Positions 1 through 6,953 of a DNA stretch of 6,970 nucleotides are shown in pieces. Made by a program: the position numbers and the translations under genes. The stretch comes from Rhodospirillaceae bacterium (lineage in GTDB: Bacteria > Pseudomonadota > Alphaproteobacteria > Micavibrionales > Micavibrionaceae): assembly GCA_003452275.1 (NCBI GenBank), contig DMIT01000029.1, forward strand, positions 1,533 through 8,502, given 5' to 3'. How positions within the stretch are numbered: position 1 is the first letter of the stretch; each line of letters opens with the position of its first letter. The notes beneath the pieces are model-generated. The model worked only from the letters and a program-made list of their open reading frames with translations. It searched no databases and was not told where the DNA came from.

Positions 1-8
1 ACCGCCTC

Positions 9-197
9 TTGCGTTTCGTTTTAAAACAAGGACATAGACATCCACCATCCGCGCAAAACCTCATGGAATTGCAATTATGTTTTTTTGAAAACGAACTAAT
101 AGACATTGAACGCCGGATGTTCGGCGGTTTGACGTTTTCCGAACTGATTTCGGACAATATCATCCTGTTTCCTGCCCCGCCGCCCCCGATGGTTTGA
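9..197 (+). CDS. Unrecognised small ORF or C-terminal end of an upstream gene
   Basis: This open frame ends at a TGA at 195-197. It has a TTG at 9 and a first ATG at 63, which would give only 44 residues. The frame is also open to the left edge, so it may be the tail of a gene that starts outside the window. No convincing Shine-Dalgarno sequence precedes either start. The part from the ATG onward has a protein-like mix of acidic and hydrophobic residues (ELIDIERR, then FSELISDNIILF) and ends in a proline run, PAPPPPMV. There is no signal peptide, membrane helix or motif that I recognise. It lies 87 bases before nhaA on the same strand and could share its transcript. Whether it is a real gene is uncertain and no function is proposed. 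Confidence 0.35.
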   Translation: MRFVLKQGHRHPPSAQNLMELQLCFFENELIDIERRMFGGLTFSELISDNIILFPAPPPPMV

Positions 198-284
198 TAT
201 GATGCACCCCGATACAGACAAGATCACAAAAATCAGTTACCATCATCACCGGTCACCGCCACCCCGTACCCGCAGGACAATCAG

Positions 285-1442
285 ATGACATCCATCCGCC
301 AGTTTTTCTCCTCCGCCATTGCCCCGGGGATTTTATTATGCCTTGCCACTCTCTGCGCACTGGTTGTTGCCAATACGGGGTTTTATGAAACTTACAACAA
401 TCTGCTGACCCGTCCGGTTTTCTTTCATCAATCGTTGCTTTTCATCATCAATGACGGGCTGATGGCGATTTTCTTTTTGCTGATCGGGTTAGAAGTCAAG
501 CGTGAAATGGCAACGGGTCATTTATCCTCCATCAAGAACGCCATGCTCCCGTTGCTGGCAGCGGCAGGCGGGGCGATTGTGCCGGCTATTCTTTATATTC
601 TGGTGAATAACGGTGATGCAGAAGCCATGAAAGGCTGGGCCATTCCGACCGCCACCGATATTGCCTTTGCCCTCGGCATCATGATGCTGTTGGGGAGCCG
701 CGTTCCCAACAGCCTCAAAGTCTGTCTGGTGACCATTGCGGTGGTCGATGATTTATTTGCGGTTATCATCATTGCGCTTTTTTATACTGCGAATATCTCG
801 CTGCTGCCCCTGCTCTTCGCTCTGGCAGGCTTAGGGAGCGCAGCCCTATTGAACAGATACCATGTGACGCGCTTGCTTCCTTACCTGCTGATCGGGCTGT
901 TCGTATGGTTTTGCGTGTTGCAATCAGGTCTTCACCCGACTTTGGCCGGTGTCGCCATCGGCCTGATTATCCCGATCAAAATCCGTCACCGTCATGGCGA
1001 AAATCCGTCGACCAGACTGGAACATGCCCTGCATCCGTGGGTCAGTTTTATCATTCTGCCTGTCTTTGCCTTTGCCAATGCGGGCGTATCGCTGGCGGGA
1101 CTTTCCTTCGGGGCGTTTTTGCATCCTATTACGTTAGGAATTATGCTGGGGTTGTTTTTCGGCAAACAAGCGGGGATTATGCTGGCGACCAAAATCGCCT
1201 GCCGTCTGGGAGTCGCGGAATTACCGGCCCATAGCACATGGCGCCAATATTATGGTATGGCATTGCTGACCGGAATAGGCTTTACGATGAGTCTTTTTAT
1301 CGGTAACCTTGCCTTTACAAGCGGAGATCAGGCGATTGAAGTCAAGTTAGGGGTACTTTCGGGTTCGCTCTTGTCGGCCATCGCAGGAATTCTACTTTTA
1401 TTATCTGCAACACGAAAAGAAAAGATGCCGGATCAAACATGA
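285..1442 (+). CDS. nhaA: Na+/H+ antiporter NhaA
   Basis: This is an inner-membrane secondary transporter of the NhaA family, which in E. coli exports one Na+ (or Li+) in exchange for two H+ and controls internal pH and sodium. The 385-residue length matches the family (388 in E. coli) and the protein is almost wholly hydrophobic helices. Family landmarks are visible in order: the pH-sensing segment GLEVKREM (E70, R73, E74), the unwound-helix segment TATDIAFALG with D125, the paired ion-binding aspartates VVDDLFA (D155, D156, equivalent to E. coli D163/D164), HPTLAGV near 217, and GKQAG with K294, equivalent to K300. The ATG at 285 is preceded by AGGA at 274-277 at good spacing. The stop overlaps the next start in ATGA, so the next gene is probably translationally coupled. 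Key residues are intact, so it should be functional. Confidence 0.97.
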   Translation: MTSIRQFFSSAIAPGILLCLATLCALVVANTGFYETYNNLLTRPVFFHQSLLFIINDGLMAIFFLLIGLEVKREMATGHLSSIKNAMLPLLAAAGGAIVPAILYILVNNGDAEAMKGWAIPTATDIAFALGIMMLLGSRVPNSLKVCLVTIAVVDDLFAVIIIALFYTANISLLPLLFALAGLGSAALLNRYHVTRLLPYLLIGLFVWFCVLQSGLHPTLAGVAIGLIIPIKIRHRHGENPSTRLEHALHPWVSFIILPVFAFANAGVSLAGLSFGAFLHPITLGIMLGLFFGKQAGIMLATKIACRLGVAELPAHSTWRQYYGMALLTGIGFTMSLFIGNLAFTSGDQAIEVKLGVLSGSLLSAIAGILLLLSATRKEKMPDQT

Positions 1443-1651
1443 AAAACCTGCTGATACTGATGACGATGCCAATGATGGTTGCGGCCTGTACGCCGACCGT
1501 CAAACTGGAGGCACCGGACAAACCGATTGAAATCAACATGAATATCAAGATCGAACAGGAAGTCCGCGTCCGTGTTGAAAAGGATCTGGATAAGGAAATC
1601 ATGGCCAACCCTGATTTGTTTGGCACGTCCAAACCGGCCAAAAAGAAATAG
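1439..1651 (+). CDS. ynbE: YnbE-family outer-membrane lipoprotein
   Basis: This is a 70-residue lipoprotein. A short hydrophobic N-terminus ends in the lipobox V-A-A-C at residues 14-17. C17 would be acylated, and the following Thr (not Asp) predicts outer-membrane sorting. The core KPIEINMNIKIEQEVRVRVEKDL (about 28-50) is the YnbE hallmark: a strand-like segment with alternating polar and hydrophobic residues. The C-terminus is lysine-rich. In E. coli, YnbE joins the periplasmic end of the AsmA-like protein YdbH to form an inner-to-outer-membrane bridge for lipid homeostasis, and YdbL is the third gene of that operon. Here the start codon overlaps the nhaA stop (ATGA) and there is no strong separate ribosome site, so translation probably depends on nhaA. 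ydbL follows after 24 bases. The family assignment is firm; the role is taken from E. coli. Confidence 0.88.
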   Translation: MKNLLILMTMPMMVAACTPTVKLEAPDKPIEINMNIKIEQEVRVRVEKDLDKEIMANPDLFGTSKPAKKK

Positions 1652-1675
1652 CAAACAGAGAAAAGGATAAGACCC

Positions 1676-2011
1676 ATGAAAAAATTAATTCAAACCACCC
1701 TGATGACCGCGATCATAATCGGCTTTGCCGCCGGTTCTGCCTTTGCGATGGATTTAAGCTCGGCGAAATCATCCGGTCTGGTGGGTGAAAAGGCAAACGG
1801 CCTGATCGAAGCCACCCTGCCCAACCCGTCCGCTGATATCGTTGATCTGGTCAATACCACCAACGCAGGACGTCTGGATGTTTACAAACAAATGGCCGAT
1901 AAACAAGGCATCCCGCTCAAGGAAGTTCAGGCAATTGCCGCCCAGAAAATCTACGACCTCGCCGCCCCCGGCGAATTCCTGATGCAAAACGGCAAATGGA
2001 CTAAAAAATAA
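1676..2011 (+). CDS. ydbL: YdbL-family periplasmic protein (DUF1318)
   Basis: This is a small exported protein of 111 residues, close to the roughly 108 of E. coli YdbL. A Sec signal peptide (KK, hydrophobic stretch, S-A-F-A) predicts cleavage after A24. The mature part shows the DUF1318 pattern in order: the SGLVGEKANG segment at 33-42, VNTTNAGRLDVY at 59-70, the helix VQAIAAQKI at 84-92, then PGEFLMQNGKW near the end. The ATG at 1676 has a good Shine-Dalgarno AAGGA at 1663-1667. It directly follows ynbE, the usual pairing. In E. coli, YdbL is the periplasmic accessory to the YdbH-YnbE lipid bridge, probably keeping YnbE from forming unproductive multimers. The same role here is inferred from homology and gene order. 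Confidence 0.9.
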   Translation: MKKLIQTTLMTAIIIGFAAGSAFAMDLSSAKSSGLVGEKANGLIEATLPNPSADIVDLVNTTNAGRLDVYKQMADKQGIPLKEVQAIAAQKIYDLAAPGEFLMQNGKWTKK

Positions 2012-2027
2012 AGCAGCAGCTGAGGGG

Positions 2028-2045
2028 CCTGTCATGGTGGACAGG
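2028..2045. terminator. Possible hairpin between convergent genes
   Basis: A 6-base perfect stem, CCTGTC at 2028-2033 with GACAGG at 2040-2045 and a 6-base loop, sits between the stops of ydbL (2011) and the convergent 242-residue gene (2057). On the + strand it is followed by an A-run, not a T-run. On the - strand the T-rich stretch (TTTATTTTTT) begins only about 14 bases after the stem. It is therefore not a textbook intrinsic terminator in either direction, although its position fits a shared transcription end. Confidence 0.3.
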
Positions 2046-2056
2046 TGGCAAAAAAA

Positions 2057-2785
2057 TTAAGGATAGTCGCAACTATCAAAGGTGACCTTGACGAAAGATT
2101 TTTCACCCTCGGTCAAGGTAAAGCGATATTCCTTGCCGCCTGCAATCACTGAATGCTGGAATGGCAGGGTTCCGGCTTTTTTCTCGTTCTCGCCATTGGC
2201 ATTCTTAAAGGTCAGGCTGACCGGCTGGGTCGGGTCAAACCATGATTCCAATTGTCCTTCGCGGGTCTTGGCTGATGATCCGGTGCCCGATATCACAATT
2301 GCCCCTTCAGCAACCGTGACCACGCTATCCGACCCTTTATAGGCCGGTGTGCGAATGATAAAGCGTTTGGTAGACGGGTCAGAACAATTGCGCGGCGGGC
2401 GCGCGGAGCGCAAAACGAACGCCAGACGATCAGGGGCCATGCCGTCCGAAATCTGTTTCTTGACCATGTCCACAATCTCGCGCATCGGCCCGTCTGATGG
2501 AATGTCACGTTCATACTGGGTCTTCAATTGTTCGAAACGGGATGTGGCGGTCTGGGCTTCGGCGCGGATGGTGGTCAATTCATCCTGCATGGTTTTCAAA
2601 CGCCCTGTCATGTCTTCGATTTCCAGTTTCAGCGTGCCGTTCTGAACCACCGCATTCTGCCCGCCAATAAAAAACCCGAATCCGAAACAGACCCCCATCA
2701 GCAGAATCAATAAAATAGTTTTATTGAATCGTTGGATAGCACGTTCACGATATCTGCTTCTGGGGTTATATTGCCCGATACTCAT
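2057..2785 (-). CDS. Unrecognised membrane-anchored coiled-coil protein, downstream of lptD
   Basis: I do not recognise this 242-residue protein. Its visible layout is a basic cytoplasmic N-terminus (residues 1-22, several Arg/Lys), one membrane helix at about 23-42 (ILLILLMGVCFGFGFFIGG), a heptad-like coiled coil at about 48-92 rich in Glu, Lys, Leu and Met, and a soluble, probably beta-rich C-terminal domain at about 100-242. By the positive-inside rule the C-terminal domain faces the periplasm. That domain contains exactly two cysteines, C134 (RNCSD) and C239 (DSCDY), which could form a disulfide. The ATG at 2785 has GGAG at 2795-2798 with 9-base spacing. It lies 24 bases after the lptD stop on the same strand, so the two genes are probably co-transcribed. 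This suggests an envelope role but does not prove one. Confidence 0.85.
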   Translation of the reverse strand: MSIGQYNPRSRYRERAIQRFNKTILLILLMGVCFGFGFFIGGQNAVVQNGTLKLEIEDMTGRLKTMQDELTTIRAEAQTATSRFEQLKTQYERDIPSDGPMREIVDMVKKQISDGMAPDRLAFVLRSARPPRNCSDPSTKRFIIRTPAYKGSDSVVTVAEGAIVISGTGSSAKTREGQLESWFDPTQPVSLTFKNANGENEKKAGTLPFQHSVIAGGKEYRFTLTEGEKSFVKVTFDSCDYP

Positions 2786-2809
2786 GGGGATCGTCTCCGT
2801 TTCATTGAT

Positions 2810-5068
2810 CTATTCGTTCGTTCCGATGGAACCGAGATTTTTAAGGCCTAGCTGGACTGAAAATTCGGTCGCCGCCTCACCGGTATCTTTATCCGCATAA
2901 GACCGTCTTAACGTGGTCAGAACAGTAAAACATTGCCCGATATAATTCACGCCAATGCCGGAATAACGTAACCCTTGTTCCTCTTTGCTGAGGTCATAGC
3001 GCACATCCGTCAGGAGGTTCCAGTCTTCGTTCAGATGGTAAGAGGCCGAGCCATAAATCTGTTGCCGACTGTCCTGCAAATCGGTTCCATCCAGCGTACG
3101 GGCATAGAGATAGGTCGATGATAAAGACAAATCGCCCAGATGAGCAAACCCATACACTTCATGACGTTCGGATTGAAGGTTCTGGGATGCAAACTGGAAC
3201 CGGTAATTCAGGCTGTATAAATCCTGATACTGGGCCATCACCTGCCCGACCAGATCTGATTCATCTTCGGATAATCCCGACCCTTTCGGGAAAGGATTTT
3301 GCCAGTCATCCAGACGATAACTCTGTCCCAGAAAGACCTCTCCCTTGCTGCCGTCTGCGGCATAGATACCTGTCCGCGCGCCATAGGTCACATGCGTGCC
3401 GTCTTCGACGCGGTCAAGACCGGGGAAGCGGTTGGGCTGGAAAATATTGACGGCATCAATCTGCACGTCCTGCGAATCCTCGTTCGGAATATCGGTGGTA
3501 TTCTTGGTGCGCAAAGAAGTGGTCAAGGCAAAAGTCGGTTCAATAACCGCAAGGGCGGAACCGATATTTTTGGACACGGGATAGGACACGACATCATGGA
3601 TATAAGGATAGAAGCGGAAAGCCTGCGCATCCCCTGCGCCACCCACGATGGATATTTCATCACGATCCGAAATCTGGTACGCGTCCACGCGGGAACTGAT
3701 GGTAAACTGATTGACCAGACCGATTGGCAGCACATCCTTGCGTTCCCATGACGCATCCGCCGATGTCCGGAAGACGTCCTGTCCATTGCCCTTGCGCAAC
3801 AGATTTAACGACGATAGATCCAGATTCCAGCGCCCACCCAACGTCGCGTTAGGGTCGCCCATGAAACTGGCCTGCAATTCAGGAAGGATATTCGGCTGGT
3901 CAACCGAACGGTCACTCACCCGCACGTCCTGAAAGGCCAGAGCGCGGGCAACGAAATAATCACGATCTTCGAAACGCTCGGCATATATCTGGTTTTCCAG
4001 GACGTTCTCGCTGGTGATATTATACTCTCTCAGATATTTATCATCAGAGGTCAGTTGGTTTTTAAAACCCGCGCGCCATTTATCGTTAATATCCCACAAT
4101 CCCTTGCCGAACAGATGCCCGCGAAATTGTTCGGTGTCATCGGAATAGGTGCCGCTAGAATCAAATTCCATTTCCGCATGGTCATAGCGTTTGCGGTATG
4201 TTCCCAATAGTTGCGGATTGTTCTTCGAGAAAACCCGCGCCCCGATTGTAGCATCTTCGGACGGAGAAATACCCAAATAATATTTAGACGTCACCCCGAA
4301 TCCCAAGCGGGAATTCAATGACATTTTCGGCATCAAAAAGCCGTCTTTCTGTTTGATGGTACCGTCGGTATGCGAGAAATAAGGGGTGTATAAAACAGGC
4401 ACGCCATAGATTTCAAACTTCGCGTTTTTATATTCAATCGCATGTTCGTCTTTGTCATGGGATACTTCGTCCGCCACGATCTGCCACAAGACGGGCTTTT
4501 CGGGATGGGCCTTACATTCTTCGCATGGCGTATAGCTGGCATTCTTCATGACGGTTTTACCGCCTGTCTTCTTGCCTTCCGCCGCGGTGATGCGTGACCC
4601 GTCCGCCAGAACGGAACGCAATTTTTTGATATAGCCATCCTTGATCGAGCGTTGCAATTGCATCCGTTCGGCAAAATGGACATCGCCGTTGGTATCCATC
4701 ATCGCCACATTGCCGACAGCCTCGACCGTGTCTTGGGGCAAATCATAAATCACCTGATCGGCCTTGATGATCTTTCCCTGCTGGGCGATTTCCACCTGTC
4801 CGGTGGCGGTAATGATCTGGCGCGTTTCGTCATAGGCCACGCTGTCCGCCAGAAAATCAACCTTATCCGGATCACCGGTAAAAGGGGGGTGAGTAGTAAC
4901 CGATGCGGCCTTTGCCGTATCCTTGAAAGGCACGTCAAGGTCTTGTTGACCGATGGCCGCATGAGCCAAAGCAGCAGACAAAGTTATTCCGGCAGTACCG
5001 ACCAGCAAAAGACTGACCAACGCAAAGCGGGAATAGGATCGACCCGGATATCCTGAAAAACGCGACAT
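2810..5068 (-). CDS. lptD: LPS-assembly outer-membrane protein LptD
   Basis: LptD, with the lipoprotein LptE plugged into its barrel, takes LPS from the LptA bridge and inserts it into the outer leaflet of the outer membrane. The chosen ATG at 5068 gives 752 residues (784 in E. coli) and starts with a clear signal peptide: basic n-region, hydrophobic core FALVSLLLVGTAG, cleavage A-H-A after residue 37. The frame is open up to a TTG at 5134, but that would run through a terminator hairpin and bury the signal peptide. No strong ribosome site precedes the ATG. The OstA/LptA-like jellyroll follows (about 70-190; e.g. VEIAQQGKIIKADQVIYD), then a long beta-barrel rich in alternating strands (YRLDDW, YQDLYSLNYRFQFA). 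Cysteines are C182 and C185 (PCEEC) and C713 (GQCF). The gene downstream is an unknown membrane protein, not surA, the usual neighbour. Confidence 0.96.
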   Translation of the reverse strand: MSRFSGYPGRSYSRFALVSLLLVGTAGITLSAALAHAAIGQQDLDVPFKDTAKAASVTTHPPFTGDPDKVDFLADSVAYDETRQIITATGQVEIAQQGKIIKADQVIYDLPQDTVEAVGNVAMMDTNGDVHFAERMQLQRSIKDGYIKKLRSVLADGSRITAAEGKKTGGKTVMKNASYTPCEECKAHPEKPVLWQIVADEVSHDKDEHAIEYKNAKFEIYGVPVLYTPYFSHTDGTIKQKDGFLMPKMSLNSRLGFGVTSKYYLGISPSEDATIGARVFSKNNPQLLGTYRKRYDHAEMEFDSSGTYSDDTEQFRGHLFGKGLWDINDKWRAGFKNQLTSDDKYLREYNITSENVLENQIYAERFEDRDYFVARALAFQDVRVSDRSVDQPNILPELQASFMGDPNATLGGRWNLDLSSLNLLRKGNGQDVFRTSADASWERKDVLPIGLVNQFTISSRVDAYQISDRDEISIVGGAGDAQAFRFYPYIHDVVSYPVSKNIGSALAVIEPTFALTTSLRTKNTTDIPNEDSQDVQIDAVNIFQPNRFPGLDRVEDGTHVTYGARTGIYAADGSKGEVFLGQSYRLDDWQNPFPKGSGLSEDESDLVGQVMAQYQDLYSLNYRFQFASQNLQSERHEVYGFAHLGDLSLSSTYLYARTLDGTDLQDSRQQIYGSASYHLNEDWNLLTDVRYDLSKEEQGLRYSGIGVNYIGQCFTVLTTLRRSYADKDTGEAATEFSVQLGLKNLGSIGTNE

Positions 5069-5099
5069 GAATACACTATATGGAAACGAGAAAATATAA

Positions 5100-5125
5100 C
5101 TCCCTATTCTCGGGAAAATAGGGAG
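5100..5125 (-). terminator. Intrinsic terminator of the DEAD-box helicase gene
   Basis: A perfect 9-base stem, CTCCCTATT at 5100-5108 on + pairing with AATAGGGAG at 5117-5125, has an 8-base loop. It lies 32 bases after the helicase stop on the - strand and is followed on that strand by the T-rich stretch GTTATATTTTCTCG. The T-tract is interrupted, so termination may be partial, with some readthrough into lptD. The hairpin lies upstream of the lptD ATG at 5068, which supports that shorter start. Confidence 0.6.
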
Positions 5126-5157
5126 AGAAGTCAATCGCAGATACGTATGGAAATGAA

Positions 5158-6510
5158 TTATTTCCGCAGGAAAGCCGGCATATTATCCTCATGGAATTTA
5201 TCGCCCTCATCATCGGGCAGAACCGGATAACGGCGCCCCGATGGCTCTGGTCTGGACGATCTTTTGACCGTGACCAGTTTTGGTTCGGACGATTTGTCTT
5301 CACGGGAATGGCTTTCGGAACGGTCGGATCGGGATGACTTTCTGGTTTTTTCCGAACGGGCCGGTTTTGACGGAGCCTCTGCGCCTTCAGACGCAGTAGC
5401 CGCTTTCTCGGTGGGAATATCACGACCCACCAGCTTCACGATAGCCGCCACCAGTTTTTCATCATCAGCGGTTGCCAATGTCCATGCCTTGCCGCTTTGT
5501 CCGGCGCGACCGGTGCGACCGATCCGGTGAACATAATCATCGGCGTTAAACGGTACGTCATAATTGAAAACATGCGATACACCCGATACGTCCAGACCGC
5601 GCGCCGCCACATCGGAACAAACCATCAGCGAGATTTTACCGTCTTTGAAGGATTGCAATGTTTCGGTACGTTTCGATTGCACCATGTCGCCATGCAATGC
5701 GGCAGCAGAAAATCCCTTGTCAGACAACCATTTTCCCAGCATATCGACATCGCGTTTGCGGTTACAAAAAACGAAGGCGTTTTTAATATTCTCACGCTGG
5801 ATCAGGTCACGCAGAACATATTTTTTGTCCTTGGGGGCTACCTCGATCATGCGATGATCGACAGTCGCCGCCGGAGACGCAGGCGGCGCAACCGATACGG
5901 ATTTTGGATTACTGAGGAATTTGTCGGCCAGATTTTTAATTTCCGGTTGCATAGTGGCCGAAAATAACAAGGTCTGGCGGGTCATCGGAATAAAGGTAAT
6001 GATTTTTTCGATATCGGGAATAAATCCCATATCCAACATTCTATCCGCTTCATCAATGACCAGAATTTTAATATCACTGAGCAGAATTTGCCCGCGATCA
6101 AACAGATCCAGCAACCGGCCCGGCGTTGCAATCAGGACGTCTGCGCCCTTCTCGAGGATTTTAATCTGGTCGCCCATCGACTCGCCACCGACCAGCAAGG
6201 CCTTGGTCAATTTATGGTACTTGCCATACTTGTCAAAATTTTCGGCGACCTGTGCCGCCAGTTCTCGCGTCGGCGCAAGAACGAGCGAGCGCGGCATCCG
6301 TGACCGCGCGCGGCCCGATGACAACATTTCAATCATCGGCAGGGTAAAGCTGGCGGTCTTGCCGGTGCCGGTTTGCGCCAGACCGATCAGATCACGGGCC
6401 ATCAACACAATCGGAATGGCTTTTTCCTGAATAGGTGTAGGAGTGGTATAACCAATCTCTGCAATGGCTTTGAGTAATTCGTCACCTAATCCTAATTGAG
6501 CAAAATCCAT
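5158..6510 (-). CDS. rhlE: DEAD-box ATP-dependent RNA helicase, RhlE-like
   Basis: This cytoplasmic enzyme unwinds RNA duplexes using ATP and probably acts in ribosome assembly, RNA decay or cold adaptation, as RhlE-type proteins do. All superfamily-2 DEAD-box motifs are present: Q motif (TPTPIQ, Q28), motif I AQTGTGKT 45-52, Ia PTREL 80-84, GG 108-109, Ib TPGR 129-132, II DEAD 153-156, III SAT 184-186, IV VFCN 247-250, V ARGLD 303-307 and VI HRIGRTGRAG 328-337. The catalytic core ends near 370. A charged Ser/Arg/Lys/Glu-rich, probably disordered tail follows (about 375-425) and ends in a short hydrophobic patch, NMPAFLRK. The ATG at 6510 is preceded by a weak GGA. A hairpin terminator lies after the stop. 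The subfamily is judged from the motif context and short core; another DEAD-box class (DbpA, SrmB, CsdA) is less likely. Confidence 0.93.
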   Translation of the reverse strand: MDFAQLGLGDELLKAIAEIGYTTPTPIQEKAIPIVLMARDLIGLAQTGTGKTASFTLPMIEMLSSGRARSRMPRSLVLAPTRELAAQVAENFDKYGKYHKLTKALLVGGESMGDQIKILEKGADVLIATPGRLLDLFDRGQILLSDIKILVIDEADRMLDMGFIPDIEKIITFIPMTRQTLLFSATMQPEIKNLADKFLSNPKSVSVAPPASPAATVDHRMIEVAPKDKKYVLRDLIQRENIKNAFVFCNRKRDVDMLGKWLSDKGFSAAALHGDMVQSKRTETLQSFKDGKISLMVCSDVAARGLDVSGVSHVFNYDVPFNADDYVHRIGRTGRAGQSGKAWTLATADDEKLVAAIVKLVGRDIPTEKAATASEGAEAPSKPARSEKTRKSSRSDRSESHSREDKSSEPKLVTVKRSSRPEPSGRRYPVLPDDEGDKFHEDNMPAFLRK

Positions 6511-6593
6511 ACGTATCCGTTCGCGCTGCGCGTTATGCTGTTTAAATCTTCAATAGGGATGTTTTTTCAGAAAAAGTGATAAAAAGCAATGAA

Positions 6594-6953
6594 TTAAAGC
6601 GATTTCGGCTCGATTTCATGAGAATGGTCATCTTCTATGTGATGCGCCAAAGGATGCGGGCGGAACATATCAAGGTGCAAAACATTACGGTGAACCCCGA
6701 AATAGATAATGATATTCAGGGCAAAAAGCAGCGTGGCTGCCAGCAAAACTTTGGAATTCTTGCTCTTTTGCGGGGTACAGGGCGGGTGCCCGCAGCCGGT
6801 ATCGTGGCAATCCACCCGACGGCTTAAAAAATGCGCCACCCAACCGAGAGCGACCATCACCCCTGAAAAGACGATGACCGGAATTTCATAAACATGCATT
6901 GCATTATGAATATTCATAAGGAACCCGTCAGGGGACACAATAAATAATCCCAC
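6594..6953 (-). CDS. Unrecognised two-helix membrane protein with Cys/His loop, 5' end uncertain
   Basis: I do not recognise this small protein. A GTG at 6953 gives 119 residues. The frame stays open to the right edge, and an ATG at 6917 is the first Met codon. No start has a clear ribosome site, so the gene may begin outside the window. Counting from the GTG, membrane helices lie at about 24-43 (IPVIVFSGVMVALGWVAHFL) and 69-86 (VLLAATLLFALNIIIYFG). The loop between them carries C49, C54 and C59 in a C-x4-C-x4-C pattern with two histidines (CHDTGCGHPPC), flanked by basic residues (SRR, KSKNSK), which places the loop in the cytoplasm. The C-terminal tail is His/Asp/Glu-rich (HPLAHHIEDDHSHE) and would be periplasmic. 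This suggests metal binding, but that is inference only. It ends 83 bases before the helicase gene, with no terminator visible between them. Confidence 0.65.
   Translation of the reverse strand: MGLFIVSPDGFLMNIHNAMHVYEIPVIVFSGVMVALGWVAHFLSRRVDCHDTGCGHPPCTPQKSKNSKVLLAATLLFALNIIIYFGVHRNVLHLDMFRPHPLAHHIEDDHSHEIEPKSL

Noticed and set aside
3299..3751. + strand open frame of 150 codons inside lptD
   Set aside because: It is antisense to the LptD barrel, with no ribosome site and no protein family resemblance. The lptD frame is clearly the coding one.
5069..5134. Longer lptD start at a TTG (5134)
   Set aside because: It adds 22 residues that translate the terminator stem-loop, lacks a ribosome site, and pushes the signal peptide inward. 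The ATG at 5068 begins a normal signal peptide.
5140..5150. GATACGTATGG repeated at the helicase start (reverse strand, about 6508-6518) and just past its stop
   Set aside because: It is only 11 bases with a palindromic core and no further flanking match. It most likely arose by chance and is not an inverted repeat of an element.
5149..5165. Small inverted repeat GGAAAT/ATTTCC across the helicase stop codon
   Set aside because: The stem is 6 bases and AT-rich, with no T-tract. The stronger hairpin at 5100-5125 explains termination better.
5921..6430. Long + strand open frame of 169 codons opposite the helicase gene
   Set aside because: It is the complement of the conserved DEAD-box core, contains no recognisable domain, and its sequence mirrors the helicase motifs. 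It is a shadow frame.
6562..6575. TTTTTTCAGAAAAA hairpin between the right-edge gene and the helicase gene
   Set aside because: The stem is pure A/T and too weak to be a credible terminator.
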